Shown in pieces: positions 15,204 through 22,679 of a stretch of DNA of 26,756 nucleotides (its first letter is position 1; every line of letters starts with the position of its first letter). Below the pieces are notes generated by a model. It had not been told where the DNA came from, did no database searches, and saw only the letters and a program-made list of their open reading frames with translations. The stretch comes from ZC4RG29 sp036381475 (GTDB lineage: Bacteria; Bacteroidota; Bacteroidia; Cytophagales; Cyclobacteriaceae). The position numbers were made by a program, and so were the translations under genes. The stretch spans positions 1 through 26,756 of the forward strand of contig DASVCT010000197.1 in the NCBI GenBank assembly GCA_036381475.1. Direction: 5' to 3'.

Positions 15204-16487
15204 ATGACAGAATCATTCGTTCAGTACGTCTGGCAGTTCCAGTACTACGACAGGAGGGAACTGCGCACCACCTCAGGTGATGCGGTGGAGGTTTTTGATC
15301 CGGGAACGCCCAACCATGACAGTGGTCCCGATTTTCTCAATGCGAGAATCAGGATCGGCGACATAGAATGGATTGGCAATGTCGAAGTGCATGGCAACGC
15401 CTCAGGATGGCGAGAGCACCGCCATGACCAGGATCCAGCTTACGACAACGTGATCCTTCATGTGGTCTGGTCGTTCAATCACGCAGCTGTGCGGCAGGAT
15501 GGATCGCCGCTTCCCACGGTGGCCCTGGGTGCTCGCGTCGACCGGGGGATGATCCTCCGATATACCAAGCTACTCGCCACCCGTTCGACGATCCCCTGCG
15601 CCGCCCGCTATGGAGTCATCGACGCTGAAACAAGGCGAACCATGATGAAGCGCGCCGGAATGCTGCGCCTGGAGGAGAAAGCTGAGATTGGCAGAGCCCT
15701 CTGGGAACGCTGCAACAACGACTGGGAGGAAACGTTGTATCAACTCCTTTGCCGCAGTTTTGGATTCAAGGTGAATGCTGAGCCCATGGAGCAGCTTGCC
15801 CGAGCCCTGCCGTTCCGGCTGATACTTAAGCACAGTAGTAACCTGCTCCATGTAGAAGCACTGTTGTTCGGCGTAGCCGGATTCCTGGATACGGGATACC
15901 GCGACACCTACTTCCTTCGCCTGAAGCAGGAGTACCAATGGCTCGAAAAAAAATATGGCCTTGAAACCCGGAAACTAAAAGCTTCGCAATGGCGATTCCT
16001 TCGCATGCGCCCGGCAAATTTTCCTACCCTGAGGCTTGCCCAGCTGGCCGCCGCACTTCACCATCACCCACGCATTTTCTCCACTGTGCGCGATGCCAGT
16101 CATCTTAAAACGCTTCGTTCTATATTTGTTGCACCACAGTCCGATTTCTGGTTGCGCCCTTACCGGTTCGGACTTCGTCAAAGCAAAACGATCGCGCCGA
16201 TGGGCAACGCCAGTATCGACAATATCATCGTCAATGCTATTGTACCGCTTCTTGCTGCCTATGGCAGAACCATGGACGAGCCCTTTCAGGTCGATAAGGC
16301 CGTCGCCCTTCTCAAAGCGATTCCTGCAGAGCAAAATACCGTTACGCGAAAATGGACTGCGCTGGGAGATCCCGCAGGATCGGCTTTTGATTCTCAAGCC
16401 CAAATCGGCTTGTACCAGATATTCTGCCGTTCCAGGCGCTGTCTCGATTGCAGCATCGGATCATTTATCGTGAAATCCCCTCAATAA
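15204..16487 (+). CDS. DUF2851 family protein
   Basis: A 427-residue cytoplasmic-looking protein of a family typical of Bacteroidota and of unknown function. The N-terminal half contains the family core: HDSGPDFLNARIRIGDIEW, GNVEVHGNASGW and a HRHDQDPAYDNVILHVVW segment (about residues 38-89), whose conserved His/Asp/Glu pattern looks like a nuclease-type active site, although that is inference. The C-terminal half is helical and ends with three cysteines, C408, C413 and C416 (CRSRRCLDC); with C132 these could bind a metal. The start is 102 nt downstream of the divergent ggt start. The TAA stop overlaps the ATG of the next gene by one base (TAATG), so the two are coupled. Confidence 0.85.
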   Translation: MTESFVQYVWQFQYYDRRELRTTSGDAVEVFDPGTPNHDSGPDFLNARIRIGDIEWIGNVEVHGNASGWREHRHDQDPAYDNVILHVVWSFNHAAVRQDGSPLPTVALGARVDRGMILRYTKLLATRSTIPCAARYGVIDAETRRTMMKRAGMLRLEEKAEIGRALWERCNNDWEETLYQLLCRSFGFKVNAEPMEQLARALPFRLILKHSSNLLHVEALLFGVAGFLDTGYRDTYFLRLKQEYQWLEKKYGLETRKLKASQWRFLRMRPANFPTLRLAQLAAALHHHPRIFSTVRDASHLKTLRSIFVAPQSDFWLRPYRFGLRQSKTIAPMGNASIDNIIVNAIVPLLAAYGRTMDEPFQVDKAVALLKAIPAEQNTVTRKWTALGDPAGSAFDSQAQIGLYQIFCRSRRCLDCSIGSFIVKSPQ

Positions 16488-17761
16488 TGATTGCAGGTTA
16501 CGCGCTGTCGCTTGCTTTCATCGGGGGTCTTGTCGCATTGCACTACCGTTTTAATCGAGACGTCCTTGCGCGCTGGTACTGGCCGGCGTTGGCCGCGAGG
16601 ATACTTGCCGGACTGGCGGTGGGGTATCTTTATCTAATCCATTTTGGTGCGGGCGATCCGATTGGCTTTTCGAGAGACGCCACCTTGCTGGCGGGCATCG
16701 CGCGTGATGATCCGGAAAGATACCTCCAGTTCCTTTGGAGTGGATCCCTTCTCGAAGGTCTTGCCAATCAGCAGTACCGTTCGGTGTTCATGGTAAAGGT
16801 GCTCAGCCTGATTTATCTGGTCACCTGGGATAACTTTTGGATCGCGTCAGTCTTTCTTTCCTTTTTGTCTTTTGCAGGTGCATGGTTTCTCGTTCATGTG
16901 ATCGCAAGGCGCTGGCAAGCATGCGTCCCTGCTGTGATCGCTTTTCTTTTCTGGCCCAGTATCGTTGTGTGGAGTTCGGGTGTCCTGAAGGAGGCCGTTG
17001 CCATGCCGTGTCTTTTTATTATGGTGGGCTGCCTGCTCAAGATCAGGGACAATCCGCGGCAAGCCTTTGCATGGGTTGGGCTGGTGCTTTCTGCGTGGTT
17101 GGGTTGGAAGCTCAAATACTATAATGTGGGCGTCTTCCTTTCCGTTGGACTTACGACGTTGTTGGTTCACTACATGAATGGAGTTCTTCAAATTACTAAC
17201 CGGTACGGTCAGGTATTGTTGTGGCTCGTCGTCTTCGGCGTGTTCACAGGCGCTATTACTTTTCTTCATCCCAACTTCAACCTGCAGTTACTGCCCGGCG
17301 TCATCGCAGATAACTATAGGATGTCTGCTGAAATGTCCGGAGGTTCAGGTGTGATCAGGTTTCCGGGTCTTCACGCCAGTTGGACAAGCATTGCCGCACA
17401 TGCTCCCAAAGCGCTGTTTTCCGGTTTGTTCAGACCGTTTGTCTGGGAAGCCGACTCATGGCTGGCATGGGCTGGCGCCCTGGAGAATCTTCTGCTTGTG
17501 GTGTTGGTCATTTGGGCTATGGGGCATTTTCTGCGCCACCCGGGTTGTCGTGAACCTTTGCTATTTTTGGCCGCCGCAGTAGCGGTGTTGATACTGGGCG
17601 TGATCCTCCCGTTGTCTGCACCGAACTTCGGGACTTTGTCGCGGTATCGGGTCGGGTATTTGTCGTTTTTTGTATTCTTTACACTCCAGGGCATCCCGTC
17701 GCTGGAAAAGTGGGTCAACGAATTCCTGCGACGAAAGTCGGGCGGTGTTCAAATCGATTAA
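16487..17761 (+). CDS. Polytopic membrane protein, unknown function
   Basis: A 424-residue protein with about ten hydrophobic segments, starting directly with one (MIAGYALSLAFIGGLVALHY). The loop after the second segment, FGAGDPIGFSRDATLLAG, and the later RYRVGYLSFFVFFTLQGI are reminiscent of membrane glycosyltransferases or polymerases that build surface glycans, but I cannot assign a family. The in-frame TTG at 16448 is inside the DUF2851 gene; the ATG at 16487 shares a base with that gene's stop and is the better start. The next gene encodes a NeuD/PglD-like sugar-modifying protein, which is weak context for a role in glycan assembly. It ends at a TAA that forms part of the next promoter element. 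Confidence 0.75.
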   Translation: MIAGYALSLAFIGGLVALHYRFNRDVLARWYWPALAARILAGLAVGYLYLIHFGAGDPIGFSRDATLLAGIARDDPERYLQFLWSGSLLEGLANQQYRSVFMVKVLSLIYLVTWDNFWIASVFLSFLSFAGAWFLVHVIARRWQACVPAVIAFLFWPSIVVWSSGVLKEAVAMPCLFIMVGCLLKIRDNPRQAFAWVGLVLSAWLGWKLKYYNVGVFLSVGLTTLLVHYMNGVLQITNRYGQVLLWLVVFGVFTGAITFLHPNFNLQLLPGVIADNYRMSAEMSGGSGVIRFPGLHASWTSIAAHAPKALFSGLFRPFVWEADSWLAWAGALENLLLVVLVIWAMGHFLRHPGCREPLLFLAAAVAVLILGVILPLSAPNFGTLSRYRVGYLSFFVFFTLQGIPSLEKWVNEFLRRKSGGVQID

Positions 17762-17766
17762 CTTTG
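17759..17766 (+). promoter_or_regulatory. Bacteroidota -7 element TAACTTTG before the NeuD-like gene
   Basis: Exact TAnnTTTG match that begins in the stop codon of the membrane protein gene and lies 23 nt before the ATG at 17790. The identical octamer overlaps the ftsK stop codon in the same way. Confidence 0.45.
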
Positions 17767-17789
17767 CACGGAAAATTGTTTTCAAACGT

Positions 17790-18428
17790 ATGGACAACCC
17801 TGTTATGATATTTGGTGCAACTGCGTTGGGACGACAGGCGCGTCTGATCTTCGAGGAAAACGGGAATACCGTTTATGGATTTCTGGATGACGACAAAAGC
17901 AGGCACGGTGCCGAGATCGACGGTGTCTCGATACTGGGTGCTATGGATGACGACGGTTTCCTGAAGTTTATCGGGCGAAAGTGCGAAGCGTTCGTCGCCG
18001 TTGACGACAATACTTTGCGAAAGAGTCTCGTGCGGATGCTCCATGAAAAGCGCCATGTTCAGCCCGTCAACTGCATTCACAAAACAGCCATCATCCCGGA
18101 CGTCGCGTCAATCGGCCACGGCAACCTGATTGACATGGGAGTAATGATGGGAGCGGGCGCTTCATTGGGCAGCCATTGCCTTGTCCATGCCGGTGCCGTT
18201 GTCGCCCCCGAAGCATCGCTGGGTGATTTCGTTCAGGTAGGACTAGGCGCGCGAATCAATTCGAACGTGACGATCGAAGATGAAGTCTTCATTGGGTCAG
18301 GAGCGGTTCTTGTCGCCGGGATTACCATCGGCAAGGGCGCAAGAATTGGCGCAGGCTCGATCGTTATCCAACCCGTTGCAGCGGGGGAAACGGTATTTGG
18401 CAATCCTGCCGAAGTTGTAAAGGCATAG
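17790..18428 (+). CDS. NeuD/PglD-like hexapeptide-repeat protein (sugar O/N-acyltransferase family)
   Basis: A 212-residue protein with an N-terminal Rossmann-like domain (MIFGATALGRQARLI, FLDDDKS; residues 5-95) and a C-terminal left-handed beta-helix (about 96-205) built of hexapeptide repeats such as IIPDVASIGHG, VQVGLGARINSNVTIEDEVFIGSGAVL and GITIGKGARIGAGSIVI, ending GNPAEVVKA. Proteins of this layout acetylate sialic acids or amino-sugars with acetyl-CoA. In PglD and NeuD the catalytic base is a histidine in a (E/N)HD motif after GAVV; here the corresponding stretch reads GAVVAPEASLGDFVQVG and has no histidine. Activity may be lost or changed. The frame extends upstream to 17670, but that part is shadow of the membrane gene and precedes the promoter element. 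It is followed after 1 nt by the phosphorylase gene. Confidence 0.85.
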   Translation: MDNPVMIFGATALGRQARLIFEENGNTVYGFLDDDKSRHGAEIDGVSILGAMDDDGFLKFIGRKCEAFVAVDDNTLRKSLVRMLHEKRHVQPVNCIHKTAIIPDVASIGHGNLIDMGVMMGAGASLGSHCLVHAGAVVAPEASLGDFVQVGLGARINSNVTIEDEVFIGSGAVLVAGITIGKGARIGAGSIVIQPVAAGETVFGNPAEVVKA

Positions 18429-18429
18429 T

Positions 18430-19299
18430 ATGACCCGCATACCTGCGTCCAGCCTCCTGCTCAATCCGGACGGAAGTGTATACCACCTGGGGTTGCTTCC
18501 ACACCACATCAGTGACACAGTGATTACGGTGGGCGATCCTGACCGCGTTGACCAGGTTGCGGGCCGATTCGATCGCATTGAATTCGAAACGCGGAATCGT
18601 GAGTTCGTCACAAAAACGGGTACCTGTGCGGGCCGGCGCATTACGGTGTTGAGCACAGGCATTGGAACGGACAACATCGAACTGGTCATGACCGAACTCG
18701 ATGCCCTGGTCAATGTCGATCTCCGAAAACGGGAACCCCTCGAAGAGAAACGCCGGCTTCAAATCATCCGGATTGGAACGTCCGGCTCTCTCCAGCCCGA
18801 TATTCCGGTAGGAACGCATCTGTATTCCGACTATGCCGTCGGTCTCGATGCCATGATGGCGTATTACAACCTCAAAATGACGGACACAGAACAGGCGCTG
18901 GCGCGCGACCTGCACGACAAAATACAGCTTCCCCAGCGCCCTTACGTCGTGCAATGTTCGCCTGCCCTCAGGGACCGGATTGGTACGGCCATGATGCCGG
19001 GCAACACCGTTACAGCTCCCGGTTTTTTCGCCCCGCAAGGTCGGAGCGTTCGCATTCCGATCCGCTACGCGAACCTTCTCGGTGACATGAGCGCGTACAG
19101 AGGAACGTTGGCCGATGCGGAATTTCGTCTTACCAATTTTGAAATGGAGACCGCTGGCTATTATGCCATGGCGCGCCTTCTTGATCACGATGCACTTAGC
19201 GTCAATGCTATCATTGTGAGCCGTGCCGAGGGAAAGGTTTCTCCCGATCCCCGTGGGGTGATCGATGCCCTGATCGAGGAAGTTTTGGCCCGTCTTTGA
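18430..19299 (+). CDS. Nucleoside phosphorylase, uridine phosphorylase-like
   Basis: A 289-residue cytoplasmic enzyme of the PNP/UDP superfamily, which breaks nucleosides with phosphate to base and ribose-1-phosphate (salvage). Visible motifs: GDPDRV (35-40, phosphate-binding), STGIGTDN (75-82), IRIGTSGSLQ (113-122) and NFEMETAGYYAMA (236-248), where E238-M239-E240 contacts the ribose. Bacteroidota often carry this longer form annotated as uridine phosphorylase or purine/uridine phosphorylase; the base preference cannot be read securely. The start is 1 nt after the stop of the NeuD-like gene, so they are co-transcribed. A small hairpin follows the stop. Confidence 0.9.
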   Translation: MTRIPASSLLLNPDGSVYHLGLLPHHISDTVITVGDPDRVDQVAGRFDRIEFETRNREFVTKTGTCAGRRITVLSTGIGTDNIELVMTELDALVNVDLRKREPLEEKRRLQIIRIGTSGSLQPDIPVGTHLYSDYAVGLDAMMAYYNLKMTDTEQALARDLHDKIQLPQRPYVVQCSPALRDRIGTAMMPGNTVTAPGFFAPQGRSVRIPIRYANLLGDMSAYRGTLADAEFRLTNFEMETAGYYAMARLLDHDALSVNAIIVSRAEGKVSPDPRGVIDALIEEVLARL

Positions 19300-19300
19300 C

Positions 19301-19315
19301 CGGGCGGAAAGCCCG
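19301..19315 (+). terminator. short GC hairpin after the phosphorylase gene
   Basis: CGGGC pairs with GCCCG around GGAAA, 1 nt after the stop at 19299. A T-run (TTTTTT) appears only about 22 nt later, so terminator activity is uncertain. The remaining 260 nt up to the next start contain no gene that I can support. Confidence 0.3.
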
Positions 19316-19575
19316 ATCCGAGACCAATGTGGGCCGGCTTTTTTCCGTATCGGGAATTTTTTCCGGAGTTGACCGAAAACCCTGTTTCGGGCGGAAGAAT
19401 TTTTTGCCCCTTCCGGCGCATTATCCGTTGCCGTATGTCTGAGCCCGGCATGGTCCCGTAGTTGGGCATCACAATTGTATTATTTCCGGCATTCCGGGGC
19501 GGTCCGTGTGCCATGCAACCGCCAGCGTGCCGGATGAACCACCAGGTACGCTGCAAGTAAGAAGGGATTGAACCA

Positions 19576-21078
19576 ATGATGATGCCCATGATCTCAACGT
19601 TCCGGAAATGGCTGGCTTTAATCATAGCGTTCTTGTCGATCGCCTGCTCGGATTCGATGCAGCATCTCGCAAGGACTACCCCGTCCTCGCCTCTGGAGCA
19701 CGCACTCATCGAACTGCTACGCGACTCTACCGTTATTGGGGCAGGGTCGCTGCACTCGTGGTGCCAGGTCGACGACTTTTACTCCCTGCGCAATCACCGG
19801 TTGCTGTGGTATAAGGACAATAAAGTCAGCCCGCTGGCGGATTCGATGATCGACATCATCGCCGGCATCGAATATTCCGGTTTGAGGCCTGAGGATTACC
19901 ACTACGATGCGATCAGCATGCTGGCATTCCGGCTGCAAAACAGCAAACCGGATGTCTATTCCGTCGCCCACCTGGATCTTTTGCTCACGGATGCGCTGTT
20001 TTCCGTCGCGAGCCATCTCCGTTACGGGAGGGTGGAACCGGACAGCACGGGGTGGCATACGCGCGTCGTCGAATCCGACTCAGTGATACTGAATACCGTC
20101 ATGCATGGTATCAGCCGCAACCAGCTGACGGGTGCGCTCGCCAGTCTCGAACCATCCACGCATACGTACAAGGCGCTCAAACGAGCCTTAAAGGAGAGGT
20201 TAGATTCGCTGAAAACACCTTTGCCATCGGTCGATCGTGAAGCTGTCGAACGCGAGGTGGTTGACCTCAGCCTGAGTCTTGAGCAATGGCGATGGGAAAG
20301 CGACATCGAAAACGGTCGTTACCTTTTGGTTAACATTCCTGCCTATAGACTGACGCTTATGAACGGCGATTCGATCGAGTTCGAATCGCGCGTGATCGTC
20401 GGCGCACCCTATTTTCAAACACCGGTTCTGGATGGGGTCATTACAAACTTCGTGGTTTATCCTGCCTGGAATGTGCCGCGCCGCATCGCCACGCGTGAGT
20501 TGCTCCCGCAGATACGCAATGATTCGACCTATCTTTCCGGGCACCGTTACCACGTGCTGGACATTAACGGAAACGAGGTCCATCCCGACTCCGTCAACTG
20601 GCGTATGCTGGGGGAAAACTACTTTCCCTACCTGGTGCAACAGGCACCGGGTCCGTCCAATGCCCTCGGCGTGCTGAAGTTCAACTTCGTGAATCCTTAC
20701 AACATCTACCTGCACGACACGAACGCACGTGGCCTTTTTGCTGGCAAGTACAGGGCGCTGAGCCACGGCTGCATTCGGATCGAACATGCGCTTGAACTTG
20801 CACGACACCTGGTATCCGTCGACAACCCCTGGTGTTCGGTGCGCGACTTCGACCGTTTCATGCGGGAGGAATTGAGTCGCCAGGTCAGTATCGTGCCTGT
20901 GCCGCTGCGCATCCGATATATCACATGTGAGGCGTTGCCGGATGGGAGCGTGGTATGTCATCGCGACATCTACGGACATAATGCCCGTCTTGCCGAGGCT
21001 ATTTACTGTCGCGATGCAGCATTGACGTTATCCGTAAATCGAGTTGAGGATACCAGCCAGCCGAATGCCTGCCTGTAA
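19576..21078 (+). CDS. L,D-transpeptidase (YkuD/YcbB-type) lipoprotein
   Basis: A 500-residue envelope enzyme predicted to form 3-3 cross-links in peptidoglycan or to exchange amino acids at the tetrapeptide. The N-terminal signal ends in SIAC (lipobox, C24), so the protein is probably lipid-anchored. The scaffold domain follows (about 60-215: GLRPEDYHYDAI, DLLLTDALFSVASHLRYGRVEP, LEPSTHTYKALKRAL), and then the YkuD catalytic domain (about 245-420) with HDTNARGLFAG (H380) and SHGCIRIEHA, giving the catalytic C399, H397 and R401. E. coli YcbB carries a peptidoglycan-binding module between scaffold and catalytic domain; here only about 25 residues separate them. Several ATGs cluster at the start (19576, 19579, 19582, 19588). 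The last 51 nt overlap the convergent nuclease gene. Confidence 0.92.
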   Translation: MMMPMISTFRKWLALIIAFLSIACSDSMQHLARTTPSSPLEHALIELLRDSTVIGAGSLHSWCQVDDFYSLRNHRLLWYKDNKVSPLADSMIDIIAGIEYSGLRPEDYHYDAISMLAFRLQNSKPDVYSVAHLDLLLTDALFSVASHLRYGRVEPDSTGWHTRVVESDSVILNTVMHGISRNQLTGALASLEPSTHTYKALKRALKERLDSLKTPLPSVDREAVEREVVDLSLSLEQWRWESDIENGRYLLVNIPAYRLTLMNGDSIEFESRVIVGAPYFQTPVLDGVITNFVVYPAWNVPRRIATRELLPQIRNDSTYLSGHRYHVLDINGNEVHPDSVNWRMLGENYFPYLVQQAPGPSNALGVLKFNFVNPYNIYLHDTNARGLFAGKYRALSHGCIRIEHALELARHLVSVDNPWCSVRDFDRFMREELSRQVSIVPVPLRIRYITCEALPDGSVVCHRDIYGHNARLAEAIYCRDAALTLSVNRVEDTSQPNACL

Positions 21079-21792
21079 AAGTCGCAGGCGTACGGTAGGC
21101 ATGTGTTGATAGGCGTACTTGTAACCGAGCCGGCCGTTACCCACTTCGTAAATTTCCTTTCGGTATTTCTTGTTCTCTTCAGCCCATACGAGGACGCCGG
21201 ACTCCTGCCATAGCCTGATCTGTTCCGTAGAGGGACGCTTAAGGGATGCGGCGAATTCGGTATAACTTAGCCGCGTATCGTCAATCATTTGGGCGTCCCA
21301 AACCCTGTGGAGGTTGCTCGGCCTGCTGAACCAGGATACGCGGATGTCGTTACCTCCGCGATCCTTTCCGGTGCCGACATGAAGCGGCATGTGCAGGTCG
21401 CCTACCAGGTGAATGAGAATAAGCAGGCGCTCCCGTTCTTCCGCGGCGGTAAGCGATCCTTGCCGGAGTTCATCGATCACGCGGTTGAGGGTGGCGATGA
21501 TGTCGCCTGCGGGATTCTTTTCGGTGTCCGCGTAACTCATCCCATCCGGTATGGTCACCCAATGCCAGTCGACCATATGGTCGTAGGCGGAATCTGACCT
21601 TACTTCATCCATCCAGGTGGCGGCGATGGCGAGCGACTGTCCGTCGAGTATCTTAGCCAACCTGGCCCGGACCTTACGGGTGAGATACTGTTCGGCAATG
21701 GCGCCTACCACCCGGTGGCCGGTGGGTCCCCAGGAAAGCGCCGGCGTGGACCCGGAAAGAATGAACAGGAACGCGACAGCGACCACTTTCAT
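21028..21792 (-). CDS. S1/P1 nuclease family protein
   Basis: A 254-residue secreted zinc nuclease that degrades single-stranded DNA or RNA and can remove 3'-phosphates. The signal peptide (MKVVAVAFLFILSGSTPALS) is expected to be cut before W21. That fits the family, because the new N-terminal Trp binds zinc. All other ligands of the three-zinc site are visible: H26 (GPTGHRVVG), D62 (WMDEVRS), H77 (VDWHWV), H128, D132 and H138 (IHLVGDLHMPLHVG), H162 and D166 (NLHRVWD). The N-terminal hydrophobic run fits periplasmic or extracellular export. The final 17 codons overlap the end of the L,D-transpeptidase gene on the other strand; both C-termini look natural, so the overlap is probably real. Confidence 0.95.
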   Translation of the reverse strand: MKVVAVAFLFILSGSTPALSWGPTGHRVVGAIAEQYLTRKVRARLAKILDGQSLAIAATWMDEVRSDSAYDHMVDWHWVTIPDGMSYADTEKNPAGDIIATLNRVIDELRQGSLTAAEERERLLILIHLVGDLHMPLHVGTGKDRGGNDIRVSWFSRPSNLHRVWDAQMIDDTRLSYTEFAASLKRPSTEQIRLWQESGVLVWAEENKKYRKEIYEVGNGRLGYKYAYQHMPTVRLRLLQAGIRLAGILNSIYG

Positions 21793-21859
21793 ATCGGTTC
21801 TGGTTTGTGATGCAACCTACTGAAATTCCCAACTTAATTAAATCTGCCCACTTTTACTT

Positions 21860-21867
21860 TACCTTTG
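21860..21867 (+). promoter_or_regulatory. Bacteroidota -7 element TACCTTTG heading the DUF155-C39-ligase run
   Basis: Exact TAnnTTTG match 20 nt before the ATG at 21888, in the 95-nt gap between divergent genes. It is the only consensus element seen before the four-gene run, so it probably drives all of it. Confidence 0.5.
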
Positions 21868-21887
21868 CGTAGCGGAACCCGCCAGTT

Positions 21888-22673
21888 ATGGGAATGGAAA
21901 TTACGCTCACTGCGTTTCACGTGGCCAAGCAACTCGACCTCAAGGGCATTCGGACTCTTTTGGAAAAACCCTCGGCAGAGACATCGTCCGAACTCTTCTA
22001 TTCTTTTCCCGGCAACCGGCACCAGTACTACTTCAACTACGGTGTGATCGTTTTTTGCGGATACACCAACGAAGAAATGGAGGGCGCGATCCAGACCGTG
22101 GGCCCCCACTTTAGGTTTGCGGTTTCCCATGTCACGCGGGACGAGTTCGCGATCCTCCACGAAGCGGAGGCGGCTATGCGCTTCGAGTTTCACCGTGTTA
22201 TCCTGGGCACGCTCACCGATGAGGTATTTCGCGTCGTGATGTTTAACCTGGCGCAGTCGGTTGCGCTGGATTACTACGGCAACACCGCGGAAAATTTGCT
22301 GATGGAAATCAAGGGGTTTACGAACCAGATGGAGCGAACCGGAACCCTGCGTATTCGCCGAAAAAACATGATGCGGTTCCTGGGACGGGCGCTTAACACG
22401 CAGAACAGCATCGTGGAAAACATTTATATTTTTGATGTACCCGATCTTGTTTGGGAGAACGAATACCTCGACAAACTTCATCAGGGGCTCATTCAGCACT
22501 TTGATCTCAGGATTCGGTTCCGGGGAGTGGAATATATGATGCGAATGATCGAGGCCAACCTCGATGTGTTTTCAGAAATCCTTAATCAAAGGGAAAGCAG
22601 TATCCTTGAAATTATTATCATCCTTCTGATCCTCGTCGAGGTGGTTGACTTTTTTTTAAAGAAATTCATGTGA
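21888..22673 (+). CDS. RMD1/YagE family (DUF155) membrane-anchored protein
   Basis: A 261-residue protein with the DUF155 layout. It has an N-terminal mixed region (VAKQLDLKGIRTLL), the core YYFNYGVIVFCGYTNEE (about 48-64), an ILGTLTDEVFRVVMFNLAQSVALDYY stretch, and a long helical part with ENIYIFDVPDLVWENEYLDKL. It ends with the membrane helix ILEIIIILLILVEVVDFFL at the C-terminus. Eukaryotic relatives (Rmd1, Rmd8, RMND1) sit in mitochondria or act in meiosis; the bacterial function is unknown. A tail-anchored topology is inferred from the single C-terminal helix. It opens a run with the C39-like peptidase (6-nt gap) and two ligases. An alternative start is the ATG at 21894. Confidence 0.86.
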   Translation: MGMEITLTAFHVAKQLDLKGIRTLLEKPSAETSSELFYSFPGNRHQYYFNYGVIVFCGYTNEEMEGAIQTVGPHFRFAVSHVTRDEFAILHEAEAAMRFEFHRVILGTLTDEVFRVVMFNLAQSVALDYYGNTAENLLMEIKGFTNQMERTGTLRIRRKNMMRFLGRALNTQNSIVENIYIFDVPDLVWENEYLDKLHQGLIQHFDLRIRFRGVEYMMRMIEANLDVFSEILNQRESSILEIIIILLILVEVVDFFLKKFM

Positions 22674-22679
22674 GCCCTT

